DNA of 64,000 bases, from positions 1 to 64,000 of the forward strand of contig NZ_JANRHH010000019.1 of assembly GCF_030433435.1 (NCBI RefSeq), in the 5' to 3' direction. Shown here in pieces: positions 42,514 to 51,489 of this stretch. The notes beneath the pieces were generated by a model, which saw only the letters and a program-made list of their open reading frames with translations, was not told the origin of the DNA and made no database searches. This DNA comes from Polycladomyces subterraneus (lineage in GTDB: Bacteria; Bacillota; Bacilli; Thermoactinomycetales; JIR-001). A program made the position numbers and the translations under genes. Position 1 is the first letter of the stretch. Each line of letters opens with the position of its first letter.

Positions 42514-42572
42514 GCCCCCCTTTAAGTGGTATTTACGCACACTTTTTTATTGCGTGTCCACTTTAAGGGGGC
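42514..42572. terminator. Long two-stem hairpin between convergent ligase genes
   Basis: GCCCCCCTTTAAGTGG and CCACTTTAAGGGGGC pair outside an inner ACGCACAC/GCGTGT stem. A and T runs flank it, so it can terminate both convergent transcripts. Its size also allows an origin as a small inverted-repeat element. Confidence 0.7.
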
Positions 42573-42653
42573 ACTTCATTTTCCCCGCTTTTTGTTACGG
42601 ATTCAAATGAAAAAGCTAATCCATCTCAAAGGCTGTCCATAGGTACGGATCTT

Positions 42654-44171
42654 CTATCTTTCCACTCTTTCTCTTTTTCTTAATTCGCTTTTCAATACTT
42701 TTCCCACCGCATTCTGAGGTAGTTGATGAATGAATTCTACTAGACGAGGACATTGAAATTTTGCTAGTTGGCTTTTGCATTGTTCGATGATTTCTTTTTC
42801 GTCAATATCTATTCCCGGCTTGGGAACAACGTAAGCTTTAGGCACTTCGCCCCATTGTGGGTCCGGAACTCCGACCACGGCCACTTGATCTACACCAGGA
42901 AGAGAACGGATGACTGCTTCCACTTCCGCGGGGTAAACGTTTTCCCCCCCGCTTATAATCATATCCTTCAATCGGTCTACCACATATAGAAATCCTTCCT
43001 CGTCCATCTTTCCGAGATCCCCAGTATGGAACCACCCGTTGTTTAAAGACGCTTCGGCCTCTTTCGGTCGATTCCAATATCCCTGGAAGGTCTGGGGACC
43101 CGAGCAGACGATCTCCCCGATCTCGCCCGGAGGCAGTTCTTGACCGCTGGAAGGGTCCACGATTTTTATCTTTCCGTGAAATAAAGCTTTCCCCGCAGAA
43201 TGCGCTCGATCCAAGCCCATTTCATGGGTCCAAAAAGTGATGCCTCCGGTAAATTCGGTAGTTCCGTATACTTGTCCCACCTGGATGTTTCTTTCACGGT
43301 AGGCGTGTATCAATTCTTTCGAAACCGGCGACGCGCCACAAAGGATAAACCGCAATGCGGGAAGATCGACCCGTTCAATCTCCGGCACCTGCAGCATGGC
43401 CTGAATCATAACTGGCACCGACATCATGTGTGTGATGTGTTCTTCCTGGATCACTTCCCATACTCGTGATGGATGAAACTCCGGCATGAAATAAGTGGTG
43501 GTTCCGGTATGCACGTTGACAACAACCGGGTTTAATCCGCCAATGTGGAACAGAGGAGTAACTGACAAAAACCGGTCCCGGTACCGCCAGTCCAGAATCC
43601 GTACGGTTCCCACCGATGCCGCGAAGAAGTTGTTGTGACTCAATATCGCTCCCTTAGGTTTTCCCGTCGTTCCAGATGTGTACATAATAACTGCCGGTGC
43701 GTCGCCGCCGATGACGACGGGGGGCTCTTGATACGATTGGTCTTGAATGGCCGATTCAAACTCGATTCCTTCCCCCGATCCCCCGACTCGAATGATAAGG
43801 GATATGGCATGTCGATATCCCAACTGATGGACAGTATCTCCAAATTCAGCGTCATACACCAACGCAGATACCCGTACGTCTTGCAGGACAAAATCCAGTC
43901 CCGAAGCCGGCAACCGCCAGTTAAGGGGGACGGTGACCACACCGATTTTGGCAGCCGCAAAAAAAGCGGTGACGTGTTGATGGTGATTTCGGCATAAGAT
44001 CCCCAACCGATCTCCCGCACTCAAGCCTCTCCTTAATAAAAACGAGGCGAACTGATTAACCCGGATGTTGAATTCTTGAAACGTATAACGGTATCCTTCC
44101 CCGACCAACGCTTCTAATTTCGGTGAAATACGGGACCTTTGGGTCAAAATATCCCCCAAATTGACTTTCAT
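42654..44171 (-). CDS. Acyl-CoA ligase (AMP-forming), fourth
   Basis: A 505-aa ANL ligase: VIMYTSGTTGKPKGAIL, VYGTTEFTGG, MIISGGENVYPAE and NAVGKVLKSELRKR. Its ATG overlaps the stop of the upstream dehydrogenase gene by 4 bases, so ligase and dehydrogenase are coupled. The pair suggests activation then alpha,beta-oxidation of one acid. Because the dehydrogenase is frameshifted, the pathway may be failing or the shift may be a sequence error. Confidence 0.92.
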   Translation of the reverse strand: MKVNLGDILTQRSRISPKLEALVGEGYRYTFQEFNIRVNQFASFLLRRGLSAGDRLGILCRNHHQHVTAFFAAAKIGVVTVPLNWRLPASGLDFVLQDVRVSALVYDAEFGDTVHQLGYRHAISLIIRVGGSGEGIEFESAIQDQSYQEPPVVIGGDAPAVIMYTSGTTGKPKGAILSHNNFFAASVGTVRILDWRYRDRFLSVTPLFHIGGLNPVVVNVHTGTTTYFMPEFHPSRVWEVIQEEHITHMMSVPVMIQAMLQVPEIERVDLPALRFILCGASPVSKELIHAYRERNIQVGQVYGTTEFTGGITFWTHEMGLDRAHSAGKALFHGKIKIVDPSSGQELPPGEIGEIVCSGPQTFQGYWNRPKEAEASLNNGWFHTGDLGKMDEEGFLYVVDRLKDMIISGGENVYPAEVEAVIRSLPGVDQVAVVGVPDPQWGEVPKAYVVPKPGIDIDEKEIIEQCKSQLAKFQCPRLVEFIHQLPQNAVGKVLKSELRKRERVER

Positions 44172-45768
44172 ACCCTCTCACCCCCCGCAGTCATTCGAGT
44201 TTCAGCCTCCTCCGCTTCTTTTAACGCTTGTTCCTGATATATCTTGAAGAAGGTTTGGCAGAAAACTTCCCATTCTTCGGCTGTCTTCATCGATTCTGCA
44301 TTAGGATGATCCAGCAACGGCCGATTGAGCAAGTCTTTCAAAGTGGACGAAAGAGACTGGATTTGAAGGGGATCCGCTCCATGTAAGGAGTCCTTTACAA
44401 AAATCTCTGGGTCATACCATTCCTGTGCTTTTTGGAGATCCCGGTAAACCTGGGTCAGGAGCACGTTTTTAGGCCCTTCCCATAATTCATTGATCATGGC
44501 GTCACGTAACAATCGGGGCAACGACGAAAAATCCTCCATCACCCCGTAGCCGCCAAACAACGAGATGGCTGTTCTTAAAACTTCCACGGTTTCCTCTGCC
44601 GTGAAGACTTTTTGCAGAAGGATGAGTTCCCGGAGAATCAACCGTCTCTTTTTAATGTCTGGGGAATTTATTGTCCCGGGATGGTAAGAGAGTCGGTTGA
44701 AAGCATCTTGAATTTTGAATACGCCGGCGACAGTTCGCCGGGTGGTCGTTTCTATTTCCTCCAATTGGCGGGCTGCCAGGGGATACTGCCGGATTTTTCG
44801 TCCGAACACTTCCCGGAAATCACTGTATAATCGGACTTCTCGCGCTGCACGTAGCATGAGCGCTGCACTGGCCAAACCTATGGCAAGCCGAGAACGGGTC
44901 AAGACAATGCCAACCGCATGGGCCACTCCTTTTTCAAGCGGTCCCACCGGATAGGCGACAGCCCCTTGGTAATCTACTTCCGCGGTGGGCAGCTCCACCG
45001 TCCCCATCTTGGATTTCAAGCGGTTGATCACGTAACCGTTACGTTGTTCCTTCTTCTTTTCTTCCGGGAGCCAAGACGGGATCACAAAGACACCGACATG
45101 GTCTGTCCCATTAACTTTGGCTGTCACGACCGCATAATCCGCATGAATCGCCGAACAGAAGAATTTGTTACCGTAGATTTTGAACTTTTTTCCGTCAGGA
45201 ACGGCGGTTACCAGGTTCGCGGGGATATTTGACCCCCCGTGCATCTCCGACATGAATTGGGCTCCGATACCGAAATTCCCATTGATCCCTTCTTTGCAGT
45301 GTGCCAGAATTTGCTCCAATTCCGGAATACGATCGTCGGGAAATTGATCCAAAAGAGCAATCAAACCTTCAGTGCATGCAAGCGGGCAGGCGATCCCTGA
45401 TTCGCCAAGTTCGTTTATCAACAAGCGTTTCACAAAGCTTTCAAATGGATACTTTTTTCAGAAAATAACGCTTCCGAAAAGACCTCTTTCTCCAGAATCT
45501 CGATTTCATAAGGACGTACAAGGCGATCCACCCGACGGTTGAAAGCGTCATAATGTTGCAACTCAGGAGGGTTTGACCGGATCGCCCGGTCAACTAGATT
45601 ATTCCATCTATAAGAAACTTTAGGAGAGAATACCAGTGCCTGTTCATGGGTTTTTTCCCCGCCGTATCGCAAGACCAGTTTTTGCAGAAAAGAATCATCT
45701 CGGTAAAAATCTAATCTTTCCCTCTTCTCCACAAACGGTTCAAATGAATAGGAGATATCAGGATTCAC
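44168..45768 (-). pseudogene. AidB-like acyl-CoA dehydrogenase interrupted by a poly-A frameshift
   Basis: Two frames together make an about 530-aa AidB-type dehydrogenase. The 5' part (YRDDSFLQKLVLRYGG, FNRRVDRLVRPYEIEILEKE) ends at KSIHLKAL. Adding one A to a run of six near 45455-45460 restores KYPFESFVKRLLINELGESG and the rest: GNFGIGAQFMSEMHGGSN, LFGGYGVMEDFSSLPRLLRD, then NELWEGPKNVLL. The GTG at 45768 has GGTGGGGGAG 10 bases upstream; the frame is open to 45840. Everything else is intact, so a recent mutation, phase-variable tract or assembly error are all possible. Confidence 0.78.
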
Positions 45769-45912
45769 TATAGTTTCACTCCCCCACCTGATTTCTATCC
45801 TTTTTAATGTCTCCCCCAGCAAATGTTGCTTCAACTCCATTCAAGCCCGGGATGAAGAACAGACTGTTGGTCGCCCATGTCCCCAACAATTTCCCATGCG
45901 ACTCTTCGGGAG

Positions 45913-46107
45913 TTCATAATTTACTTTCCTGTCAAGATCGAATTGATCTACCGGGCAATTCGGCAGATGAACCCCCAGTTTATCCCCTGGGTCACAGGTA
46001 GGCGGTAACGGTGTTTGCCCTCAACTCCAGCCCTCGTAGGTGATGCCCTCATTTCTCATACGCAGAATTGGGAAACGCTTTCACAACCCGGCGAATGGTC
46101 GCGGCAT
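45913..46107 (-). pseudogene. Decayed acyl-CoA ligase start (copy of the 30738 gene)
   Basis: On the minus strand the segment from 46107 matches the start of the sigma-54-driven ligase: the GTGAAAGCGTTT, GGGCATCACCTACG, GATAAACTGGGGGTT and TACCGAACTGCCCGG-like blocks recur in order, with indels and stops. Homology ends near 45913. It is the left arm of a duplicated control region. Confidence 0.72.
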
Positions 46108-46141
46108 TGGACTTCCTTCCTAAAGACGCTTTCGCGCTCAT

Positions 46142-46235
46142 GTTATACGCATAAACCATGCCAATGATCCAAGGAGAAAAGGGGGACTCAGTTGTACGAA
46201 TAATAAGACAAATGTGTTGCAATTCCCACAATTGT
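46142..46235. promoter_or_regulatory. Decayed copy of the ligase sigma-54 promoter and enhancer palindromes
   Basis: The minus strand carries the same TTGGCATGGTTTATGC promoter (46164-46142). The enhancer palindrome is kept as ACAAATGTGT...CCCACAATTGT (46208-46235). The second palindrome is eroded to TTGTACGAA. Positions match 30610-30699 in inverted orientation. Confidence 0.65.
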
Positions 46236-46261
46236 ATGACTATTTGTATAGGGGATGATTG

Positions 46262-46383
46262 GAGGAAAATCGCAGACGATTACATTCAGCAACCAACATG
46301 TTGCACCCTTACCACAAGGCGCCAGATGTGCTGAAAGCTTTTTAAAAGCATCGTTTGGACATGACCAGCGTGTTGGACGAGAG
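46262..46383 (+). pseudogene. First ~40 codons of a second sigma-54 activator
   Basis: AAAATCGCAGACGATTACAT (46266 on) begins a segment matching the start of the CBS-PAS activator (KIADDY.QQP, then the HKVSDVLKAF and DERD regions) with small shifts and a stop. It breaks off at GACGAGAGAG and joins directly to the maoC-type promoter, so an internal deletion removed the rest. Confidence 0.72.
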
Positions 46384-46392
46384 AGCCTTGGC

Positions 46393-46409
46393 TGGCACAT
46401 ATCTTGCAT
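46393..46409 (+). promoter_or_regulatory. Sigma-54 promoter now upstream of the M20/symporter operon
   Basis: TGGCAC-ATATC-TTGC, identical to the maoC promoter at 27956. It remains perfect although the genes around it have decayed. The next intact gene downstream is the M20 amidohydrolase at 46572. Confidence 0.82.
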
Positions 46410-46450
46410 TTATTCCCAGTGCAGTTAAAAAACGAAAGGGGATAGATACA

Positions 46451-46534
46451 ATGTTCGACACGTACTTTGAGGATTACGAGATCGGGGGAGAAGTGGCGGT
46501 CTCCTCGGGGGAGGACGATCATAGAAAATTTTGA
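46451..46534 (+). pseudogene. Truncated maoC start (second copy)
   Basis: ATGTTCGACACGTACTTTGA and the following bases are almost identical to maoC at 28015 (FDTYFEDYEIG), but an extra G shifts the frame and TGA ends it after 28 codons. The next bases belong to the leader of the M20 gene. The remnant could act as a translated leader. Confidence 0.75.
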
Positions 46535-46571
46535 GTATATTGAATTCAAATCGAAAGAGAGGTTATTTGCT

Positions 46572-47780
46572 GTGTCAATTGTAGACGATCATTATCGCAA
46601 TCTGGTAGAACAGGTGAAAAACGATGTCATTAATTGGAGACGTCATTTACACAAAAATCCTGAACTCTCTTTTCAAGAGGAGCAAACTTCGCAGTACGTC
46701 TACGATAAGCTTGCTTCCTTTGGTGGACTCGAGTTGTCCAGACCGACGAAAACCTGTGTGGTTGCTCGATTGATCGGCAATCTACCAGGACGTACGGTTG
46801 CAGTACGAGCGGACATGGACGCATTGCCGATTCAAGAAGAGAATTCCTTTGAATTTGCCTCTCAAAATCCCGGTGTCATGCATGCGTGTGGTCATGATGG
46901 CCACACAGCGATGTTGCTTGGCGCTGCCAAGATCCTTTCCAGTATGAAGGACCAGATTTGCGGCGAAGTACGCTTTCTGTTCCAACATGCGGAAGAGTTG
47001 TTCCCAGGTGGTGCCGAACAAATGGTACATGCGGGTGTCATGGAAGGTGTGGATATGGTGATTGGAGCACATCTGTGGTCACCACTGGAGGTTGGCAAAA
47101 TTGCGGTTGCAGCCGGTCCGGTGACGGCGGCACCTGATGTGTTTCGCATCATCATCAAAGGCAAGGGCGGTCACGCAGCCCAACCCCATATGACTGTCGA
47201 TAGCATCGCAATCGCCGCTCAAGTGATCACCAATCTGCAGCATATTGTGTCGCGAAATACAGATCCATTCAATCCGCTTGTGGTCTCAGTCACGCAGATT
47301 TACGGGGGGACGACGCATAACGTAATCCCAGGGGCGATCGAGCTGGTCGGTACGGTGCGCTCGTTCAACCCGGAGCTGCGAGAGGAAGTGCCACGCTTAA
47401 TGGAACAGATCATCAAGGGGGTGACCGAAGCGCACGGAGCGACCTACGATTTTGTATATGAAAATGGGTACCGCCCGGTCATCAATGATGAGAGGGTAAC
47501 GAGCTTGCTGAAAGAAGCGCTGATTGAGGTGTTAGGAGACGAAGCGGTTATAGAGGCGGTGCCATCGATGGGTGGCGAAGATTTTTCCGCGTTTCTGCAA
47601 AAAGCACCGGGGACGTTTTTCTTGATTGGGGCCGGCAATACGGAAAAGGGTATTGTTTATCCGCACCATCATCCCCGATTTACGGTGGATGAGGATGCGT
47701 TGTCAATCGGTGTGCTGGCTTTTGTAAACGGCGTTTTCAAACTGCTTCAAGAACAACCGATAAGGGGGGTAGCGTCATGA
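46572..47780 (+). CDS. M20-family amidohydrolase/peptidase
   Basis: A 402-aa dizinc hydrolase of the M20D aminoacylase/hippurate-hydrolase group. Metal and catalytic segments: VRADMDALPIQE, MHACGHDGHTAMLLGAA, FQHAEELFPGGA, the lid-domain GKGGHAAQPHMTVDS, and SMGGEDFSAFL with the last ligand. It removes the acyl group from an N-acyl amino acid or similar compound. The GTG at 46572 follows AGAGAGG; the frame is open farther upstream only through the maoC remnant. It overlaps the next gene by 4 bases. The conserved sigma-54 promoter upstream may drive it. Confidence 0.92.
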   Translation: MSIVDDHYRNLVEQVKNDVINWRRHLHKNPELSFQEEQTSQYVYDKLASFGGLELSRPTKTCVVARLIGNLPGRTVAVRADMDALPIQEENSFEFASQNPGVMHACGHDGHTAMLLGAAKILSSMKDQICGEVRFLFQHAEELFPGGAEQMVHAGVMEGVDMVIGAHLWSPLEVGKIAVAAGPVTAAPDVFRIIIKGKGGHAAQPHMTVDSIAIAAQVITNLQHIVSRNTDPFNPLVVSVTQIYGGTTHNVIPGAIELVGTVRSFNPELREEVPRLMEQIIKGVTEAHGATYDFVYENGYRPVINDERVTSLLKEALIEVLGDEAVIEAVPSMGGEDFSAFLQKAPGTFFLIGAGNTEKGIVYPHHHPRFTVDEDALSIGVLAFVNGVFKLLQEQPIRGVAS

Positions 47781-47977
47781 GACTGTTTCGCTGGTTGGGT
47801 GCTCTTCCTATTCTCGGGATTCTCGTTGGGGTCTTTTTTGCGAATCGTATACATCCCTTTGTGCTTGGCATGCCGTTTCTCATGTTCTGGATTGTTCTGT
47901 GGGTGGTCTTGACCAGCATGATCATGTTCGTGGTTTACAAGATGGATCCATCAAATCATGGGGGTGACGCAGAATGA
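47777..47977 (+). CDS. DUF3311 small membrane protein, symporter partner
   Basis: A 66-aa protein with two transmembrane segments (LGALPILGILVGVFFAN; FLMFWIVLWVVLTSMIMFVV) and a short acidic tail. DUF3311 genes habitually precede SSS-family symporters, like the YhdT-PanF pair, and presumably form a complex with them. It overlaps both neighbours by 4 bases (ATGA), so it is translationally coupled to each. Confidence 0.88.
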   Translation: MRLFRWLGALPILGILVGVFFANRIHPFVLGMPFLMFWIVLWVVLTSMIMFVVYKMDPSNHGGDAE

Positions 47978-49449
47978 ATGTGGCACTGATCGTCATCTTT
48001 GCGTTCTTGCTGATAAGCATTTATCTCGGCATTCGCGCAAAAAAGGGCAAGACGATGAACTTTGAGCAATGGACAACCGGTGGTCGCAGTTTCGGTACAG
48101 TGTTTGTCTTTCTGTTGAGTGTTGGTGAGATCTATACTACATTTACGTTTCTTGGCGCCAGTGGGTGGGCGTACGGAAAAGGTGCGCCCGCCCTGTACAT
48201 TCTCGCCTACGGGTGTATCGCATTCATCATCTCCTATTGGTTGCTGCCTCCCATTTGGCGTTATGCCAAAGAGAATCGACTCGTGTCTCAGTCGGATTAC
48301 TTTGTGTATAAATATAACAGTCCCGCTCTTGGCATCTTGGTATCCATTGTCGGGATTGTGGCGATGATCCCTTATTTTGTGTTACAGCTCAAAGGTCTTG
48401 GCATTATTGTGTCCCAAGCATCCTATGGAAGTATTTCTCCGAATCTCGCCATTTGGATCGGGGCTATTTCCATTACGGTTTTTGTGATGATTTCCGGCGT
48501 TCATGGATCGGCCTGGACATCGGTTCTCAAGGATATCATTATTCTGGTGGTCGTGGTTTTTTTGGGACTCTATTTACCCATCCATTATTATGGAAGTTTT
48601 ACGCAAATGTTCCATGCGATTGACGCCGCCCATCCCGAATTGCTCACATTACCGGATAAAGGCATGAGCGTCTACTGGTTCATCTCCACCATCCTGTTGA
48701 CCTCCCTCGGTTTTTATACCTGGCCTCACGGTTTTACCGCTATCTACACAGCAAAAAACGAGCGGGTCTTTCGCCGAAATGCGGTTGTCTTTCCACTGTA
48801 TCAATTAGTTCTGCTATTTGTGTTCTTTGTCGGATTTGCAGCGATTTTACAAGTTCCGGGTCTCCAAGGAGCTACCGAGGATTTAGCCTTGCTCAAAATA
48901 TCCAAGCTCGCTTTCCCGCCTTGGTTTGTCGGGGTGATTGGAGCAGCTGGTCTCTTGGCCGCATTGGTACCGGGATCCTTGCTGTTGATGGCCACGGCAA
49001 CGTTGATATCGAAGAACCTGTACAAGGTGTTTAGACCACGCGCGACGGACGGTCAAATAGCCAAGCTTGCCACCTATCTGGTCCCGATTATAGCCCTCGT
49101 CTCGCTTTATTTCACATCTAATGGTGGCCAAACAATAGTGGCCCTGCTTTTGATGGGATACAGTTTCGTCATACAGTTCTTCCCGTCATTGTTCTTCAGT
49201 TTGTTCAGACACAATCCAGTGACGTGGGCGGGTGCATTCTACGGGATTCTCGTCGGTGAGATCGTAGTGGTATACATGACCGTCACAAATACGTCTATCG
49301 GATCGATGATGCCATTCTTGCCTCAGGCCGTGAAGGATTTGAACCCGGGTATTGTGGCACTTATCGTCAACATCGTAGTGATGTTTATTGTAAGCTTACT
49401 CACTAGAAATGTACGAGTTTCGAGACACGGGACGGCGTCAGTGACGTAA
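47974..49449 (+). CDS. Sodium:solute symporter (SSS family)
   Basis: A 491-aa transporter with about 13 helices: an N-terminal FLLISIYLGIRAKKGKTMNF then FEQWTTGGRSFG, a TTFTFLGASGWAYGKGAPA helix, and the sodium-site region near GAAGLLAALVPGSLLLMATATL. Close relatives carry pantothenate, proline, carboxylates or amino acid derivatives. With the M20 hydrolase it forms an uptake-and-hydrolysis unit for an N-acyl or amide compound. A terminator follows at 49562. Confidence 0.92.
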   Translation: MNVALIVIFAFLLISIYLGIRAKKGKTMNFEQWTTGGRSFGTVFVFLLSVGEIYTTFTFLGASGWAYGKGAPALYILAYGCIAFIISYWLLPPIWRYAKENRLVSQSDYFVYKYNSPALGILVSIVGIVAMIPYFVLQLKGLGIIVSQASYGSISPNLAIWIGAISITVFVMISGVHGSAWTSVLKDIIILVVVVFLGLYLPIHYYGSFTQMFHAIDAAHPELLTLPDKGMSVYWFISTILLTSLGFYTWPHGFTAIYTAKNERVFRRNAVVFPLYQLVLLFVFFVGFAAILQVPGLQGATEDLALLKISKLAFPPWFVGVIGAAGLLAALVPGSLLLMATATLISKNLYKVFRPRATDGQIAKLATYLVPIIALVSLYFTSNGGQTIVALLLMGYSFVIQFFPSLFFSLFRHNPVTWAGAFYGILVGEIVVVYMTVTNTSIGSMMPFLPQAVKDLNPGIVALIVNIVVMFIVSLLTRNVRVSRHGTASVT

Positions 49450-49561
49450 GAGGTGGTGTACTGTTCCGCTTTTTCTCATTTAGGGGTATCGAGTTGGGCA
49501 AGGTCTTTCGGAGTTATACCCATTTGTTCGCGGCTTTCCCCTTGGGACGTTTGCTTATTAA

Positions 49562-49586
49562 GCCGCCAATAACCTGGCGGTTTTTC
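49562..49586 (+). terminator. Terminator of the M20-symporter operon
   Basis: CCGCCA-ATAACC-TGGCGG followed by TTTTT, 115 bases beyond the symporter stop. Confidence 0.8.
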
Positions 49587-49789
49587 CGTTGGCGGAGAAA
49601 CGGGATTCAGGCTGCTGGTGATGATTTGCCGGGGGCCGGATTGCAGAAGCACCGACAAACCATGCATTGGTGATTCCATCGTTGGGGTACATTGGGGACT
49701 ATTTCGCTGCCTGATACCAGATAAAGTACGGGAGGCACATGAGCAACTGATGTCGCTGTACCAAGCTGTACCATGCTTAAACCCATGAA

Positions 49790-49828
49790 CAAAAGAAAAA
49801 TCCACCCCCAGTTTTTAGTGGGGTGGGC
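49790..49828 (-). terminator. Terminator of the decayed thiolase gene
   Basis: On the minus strand CCCACCCCA, a short loop and TGGGGGTGG are followed by ATTTTTCTTTTG. It survives 10 bases after the stop of the thiolase remnant. Confidence 0.8.
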
Positions 49829-49837
49829 TGAAGCCAG

Positions 49838-50345
49838 TCAAACCACTTCTACTACCATGCTGATGCCTTGGCCGCCGCCATGCAGAGAGAGGCGAGGCCA
49901 ATTTTTTTTGCTGCTTTAGTTCATACAGCAAGGTGAGAAGGATGCGGGCGCCACTAGCCCCACGGGGTGACCAAAGGCGATGGCATCGCCGTTGACATTG
50001 ACGATCTCCCGATTGAGCCCCAGTTCTTTCTCCACAGCCAGGCACTGTGCGGCGAAAGCTTCGTTAATCTCTATGAGGTCGACGTCGTCAAGGGTTAGCC
50101 CCGCTCGATCCAGAGCCAGGCGGGAGGCCGGGACCGGACCGATGCCCATGATCTCCGGGGGGACGCCGGCGACAGCCCAGTTTATGATCCGGCCTATGGG
50201 TTTTAAGTTGTGGTGGTTGACCGCTCTTTCCAAGTCGATCACGCGGCGGCTCCGTCATTGATGCCGCTGGAGTTTCCGGCCGTCACCGTGCAAACACCGA
50301 GCGCAAGGAAGCAAGACCCTCAATGGCGGTGCGCTTGGGCATTAT
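49838..50345 (-). pseudogene. Thiolase (acetyl-CoA acyltransferase), C-terminal remnant
   Basis: Readable blocks: [73 protein letters not shown] (catalytic-His loop), [14 protein letters not shown] and GISMVVEVV. At least three frame changes separate them and the N-terminal half with the nucleophilic Cys is absent. It belongs with the beta-oxidation genes nearby. Confidence 0.8.
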
Positions 50346-50453
50346 AAACTGTAATTTTCAAATTTTATAAAAATTATTAGACCGCTCGGCGTTCACCCTC
50401 ATAAAATAGGGCCAATGATAGCCGTGCCCCCCTTCTCTCGGTTTCGACTCGGT

Positions 50454-50559
50454 TTATGAACGAATTCGCCCCTTCTCGTCGTATTCATAAAACCCTTTGC
50501 CCGTCTTCCGTCCCAGTTCCCCTCTTTCCACTTTCTCCTCGATAAATCGGGGCGGACGG
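50454..50559 (-). pseudogene. 3-hydroxyacyl-CoA dehydrogenase C-terminal remnant
   Basis: RPPRFIEEKVERGELGRKTG followed by KGFYEYDEKGRIRS is the characteristic end of 3-hydroxybutyryl/acyl-CoA dehydrogenases (GRKTGKGFYEY). Upstream sequence has lost the frame. The order hydroxyacyl-CoA dehydrogenase then thiolase on one strand suggests a former beta-oxidation operon. Confidence 0.7.
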
Positions 50560-50975
50560 GACAAAGTGGCTGAGGTGGAATCTTATGAATCGGTCCACTT
50601 CGCTTTTCCGGATCGCTCCACCTGCTCCCTGCTAGGAAGTCGGTCTTGGCCGCTCTGAACCGGGAAGTGCAGGACCGCAAGTAAAGTAACGCTTCGCTTA
50701 AATGAAATTGCCCGCGAATGAATTCCTGCGTAAATGGCACAATGGTAAATTAGCCGCGGGACACAAAATGACGGCGGATGTGTTAGCAGAGATATATCAG
50801 GGGAATATTGGGATTTGTCTTGTTACTGCAGTTAGGATGCACTGGCATTATACAGTAACTGCTCGTCTTGGTATATATTTTAAGTTAGATTATTGGTAAA
50901 GTTTCGTCCCATCAGTAGGAATTGCGGGGGAGAAAAAAGAATAAAAAGGGAACCGGGGTGGGGGAGGAGACAATC
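50560..50975. other. Non-coding debris between beta-oxidation remnants and the NTF2-like gene
   Basis: No convincing gene. A plus-strand scrap reading VLAALNREVQDRK and a stop (around 50642-50684) looks like the tail of a lost protein. The last 40 bases hold the GGGGGAGGAG binding site of the next gene. Confidence 0.4.
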
Positions 50976-51329
50976 ATGATGAAAACAGCGAAACCGGAAG
51001 CACCTGAACAATTGGTGCAAATCCAGTTGGAAGCCTACAACCACCATGATTTGGAGCTGTTTCTATCTGTATACAGCCCTTATGTTATGGTGTACGACCA
51101 TCCCTGTGAACCTATCATGTCTGGTCTCGACGAGATGAGAGAACATTATACCCGGCTGTTTGAACAAAATCCCAACATACACGCCGAGTTGATTCAACGG
51201 ATTTCCATGGGACCCTATGTGATTGACCATGAGCGGATCACCGGACGGAATGGAGAACCGTTGGAAGCGATCGCCATTTACGAAGTGAGAGATGGACTGA
51301 TTCAACAGGTATGGTATGTACAACTATGA
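50976..51329 (+). CDS. NTF2-like (SnoaL-type) protein
   Basis: A 117-aa single-domain protein with the NTF2 cone fold pattern: VQIQLEAYNHHDLELFLSVY, SPYVMVYDHP, the middle GLDEMREHYTRLFEQNPNIHA helix and strands, and AIAIYEVRDGLIQQVWYV at the end. Such proteins are isomerases, hydrolases or ligand binders; none can be chosen. The ATG at 50976 has GGGGGAGGAG 6 bases upstream; a second ATG follows directly. It is followed by a conspicuous hairpin. Confidence 0.82.
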   Translation: MMKTAKPEAPEQLVQIQLEAYNHHDLELFLSVYSPYVMVYDHPCEPIMSGLDEMREHYTRLFEQNPNIHAELIQRISMGPYVIDHERITGRNGEPLEAIAIYEVRDGLIQQVWYVQL

Positions 51330-51353
51330 TGATAGACAATTATGTGGGTGTTG

Positions 51354-51399
51354 AGGATGTGTCGCGTAAATCGTCCGAGAGATTTGCCGGACACATCCT
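51354..51399. repeat. Two-tier hairpin after the NTF2-like gene
   Basis: AGGATGTGTC and GACACATCCT (perfect 10 bp) enclose a second stem AAATC/GATTT with asymmetric internal loops. No T run, so it may be an mRNA-end structure or a palindromic repeat and not a simple terminator. Confidence 0.5.
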
Positions 51400-51489
51400 A
51401 AGGTCATATGCCGGGTAATCTCAATTGTTGGGTGTTTCCACCGTATGACATTTGAGTATTACGGCAGGGAGAATAGCGCAACCTGATGA

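Noticed and set aside
49476-49805. A 109-codon minus-strand frame downstream of the symporter
   Set aside because: It begins inside a terminator, spans another terminator on the opposite strand, lacks a binding site and has a low-complexity composition.
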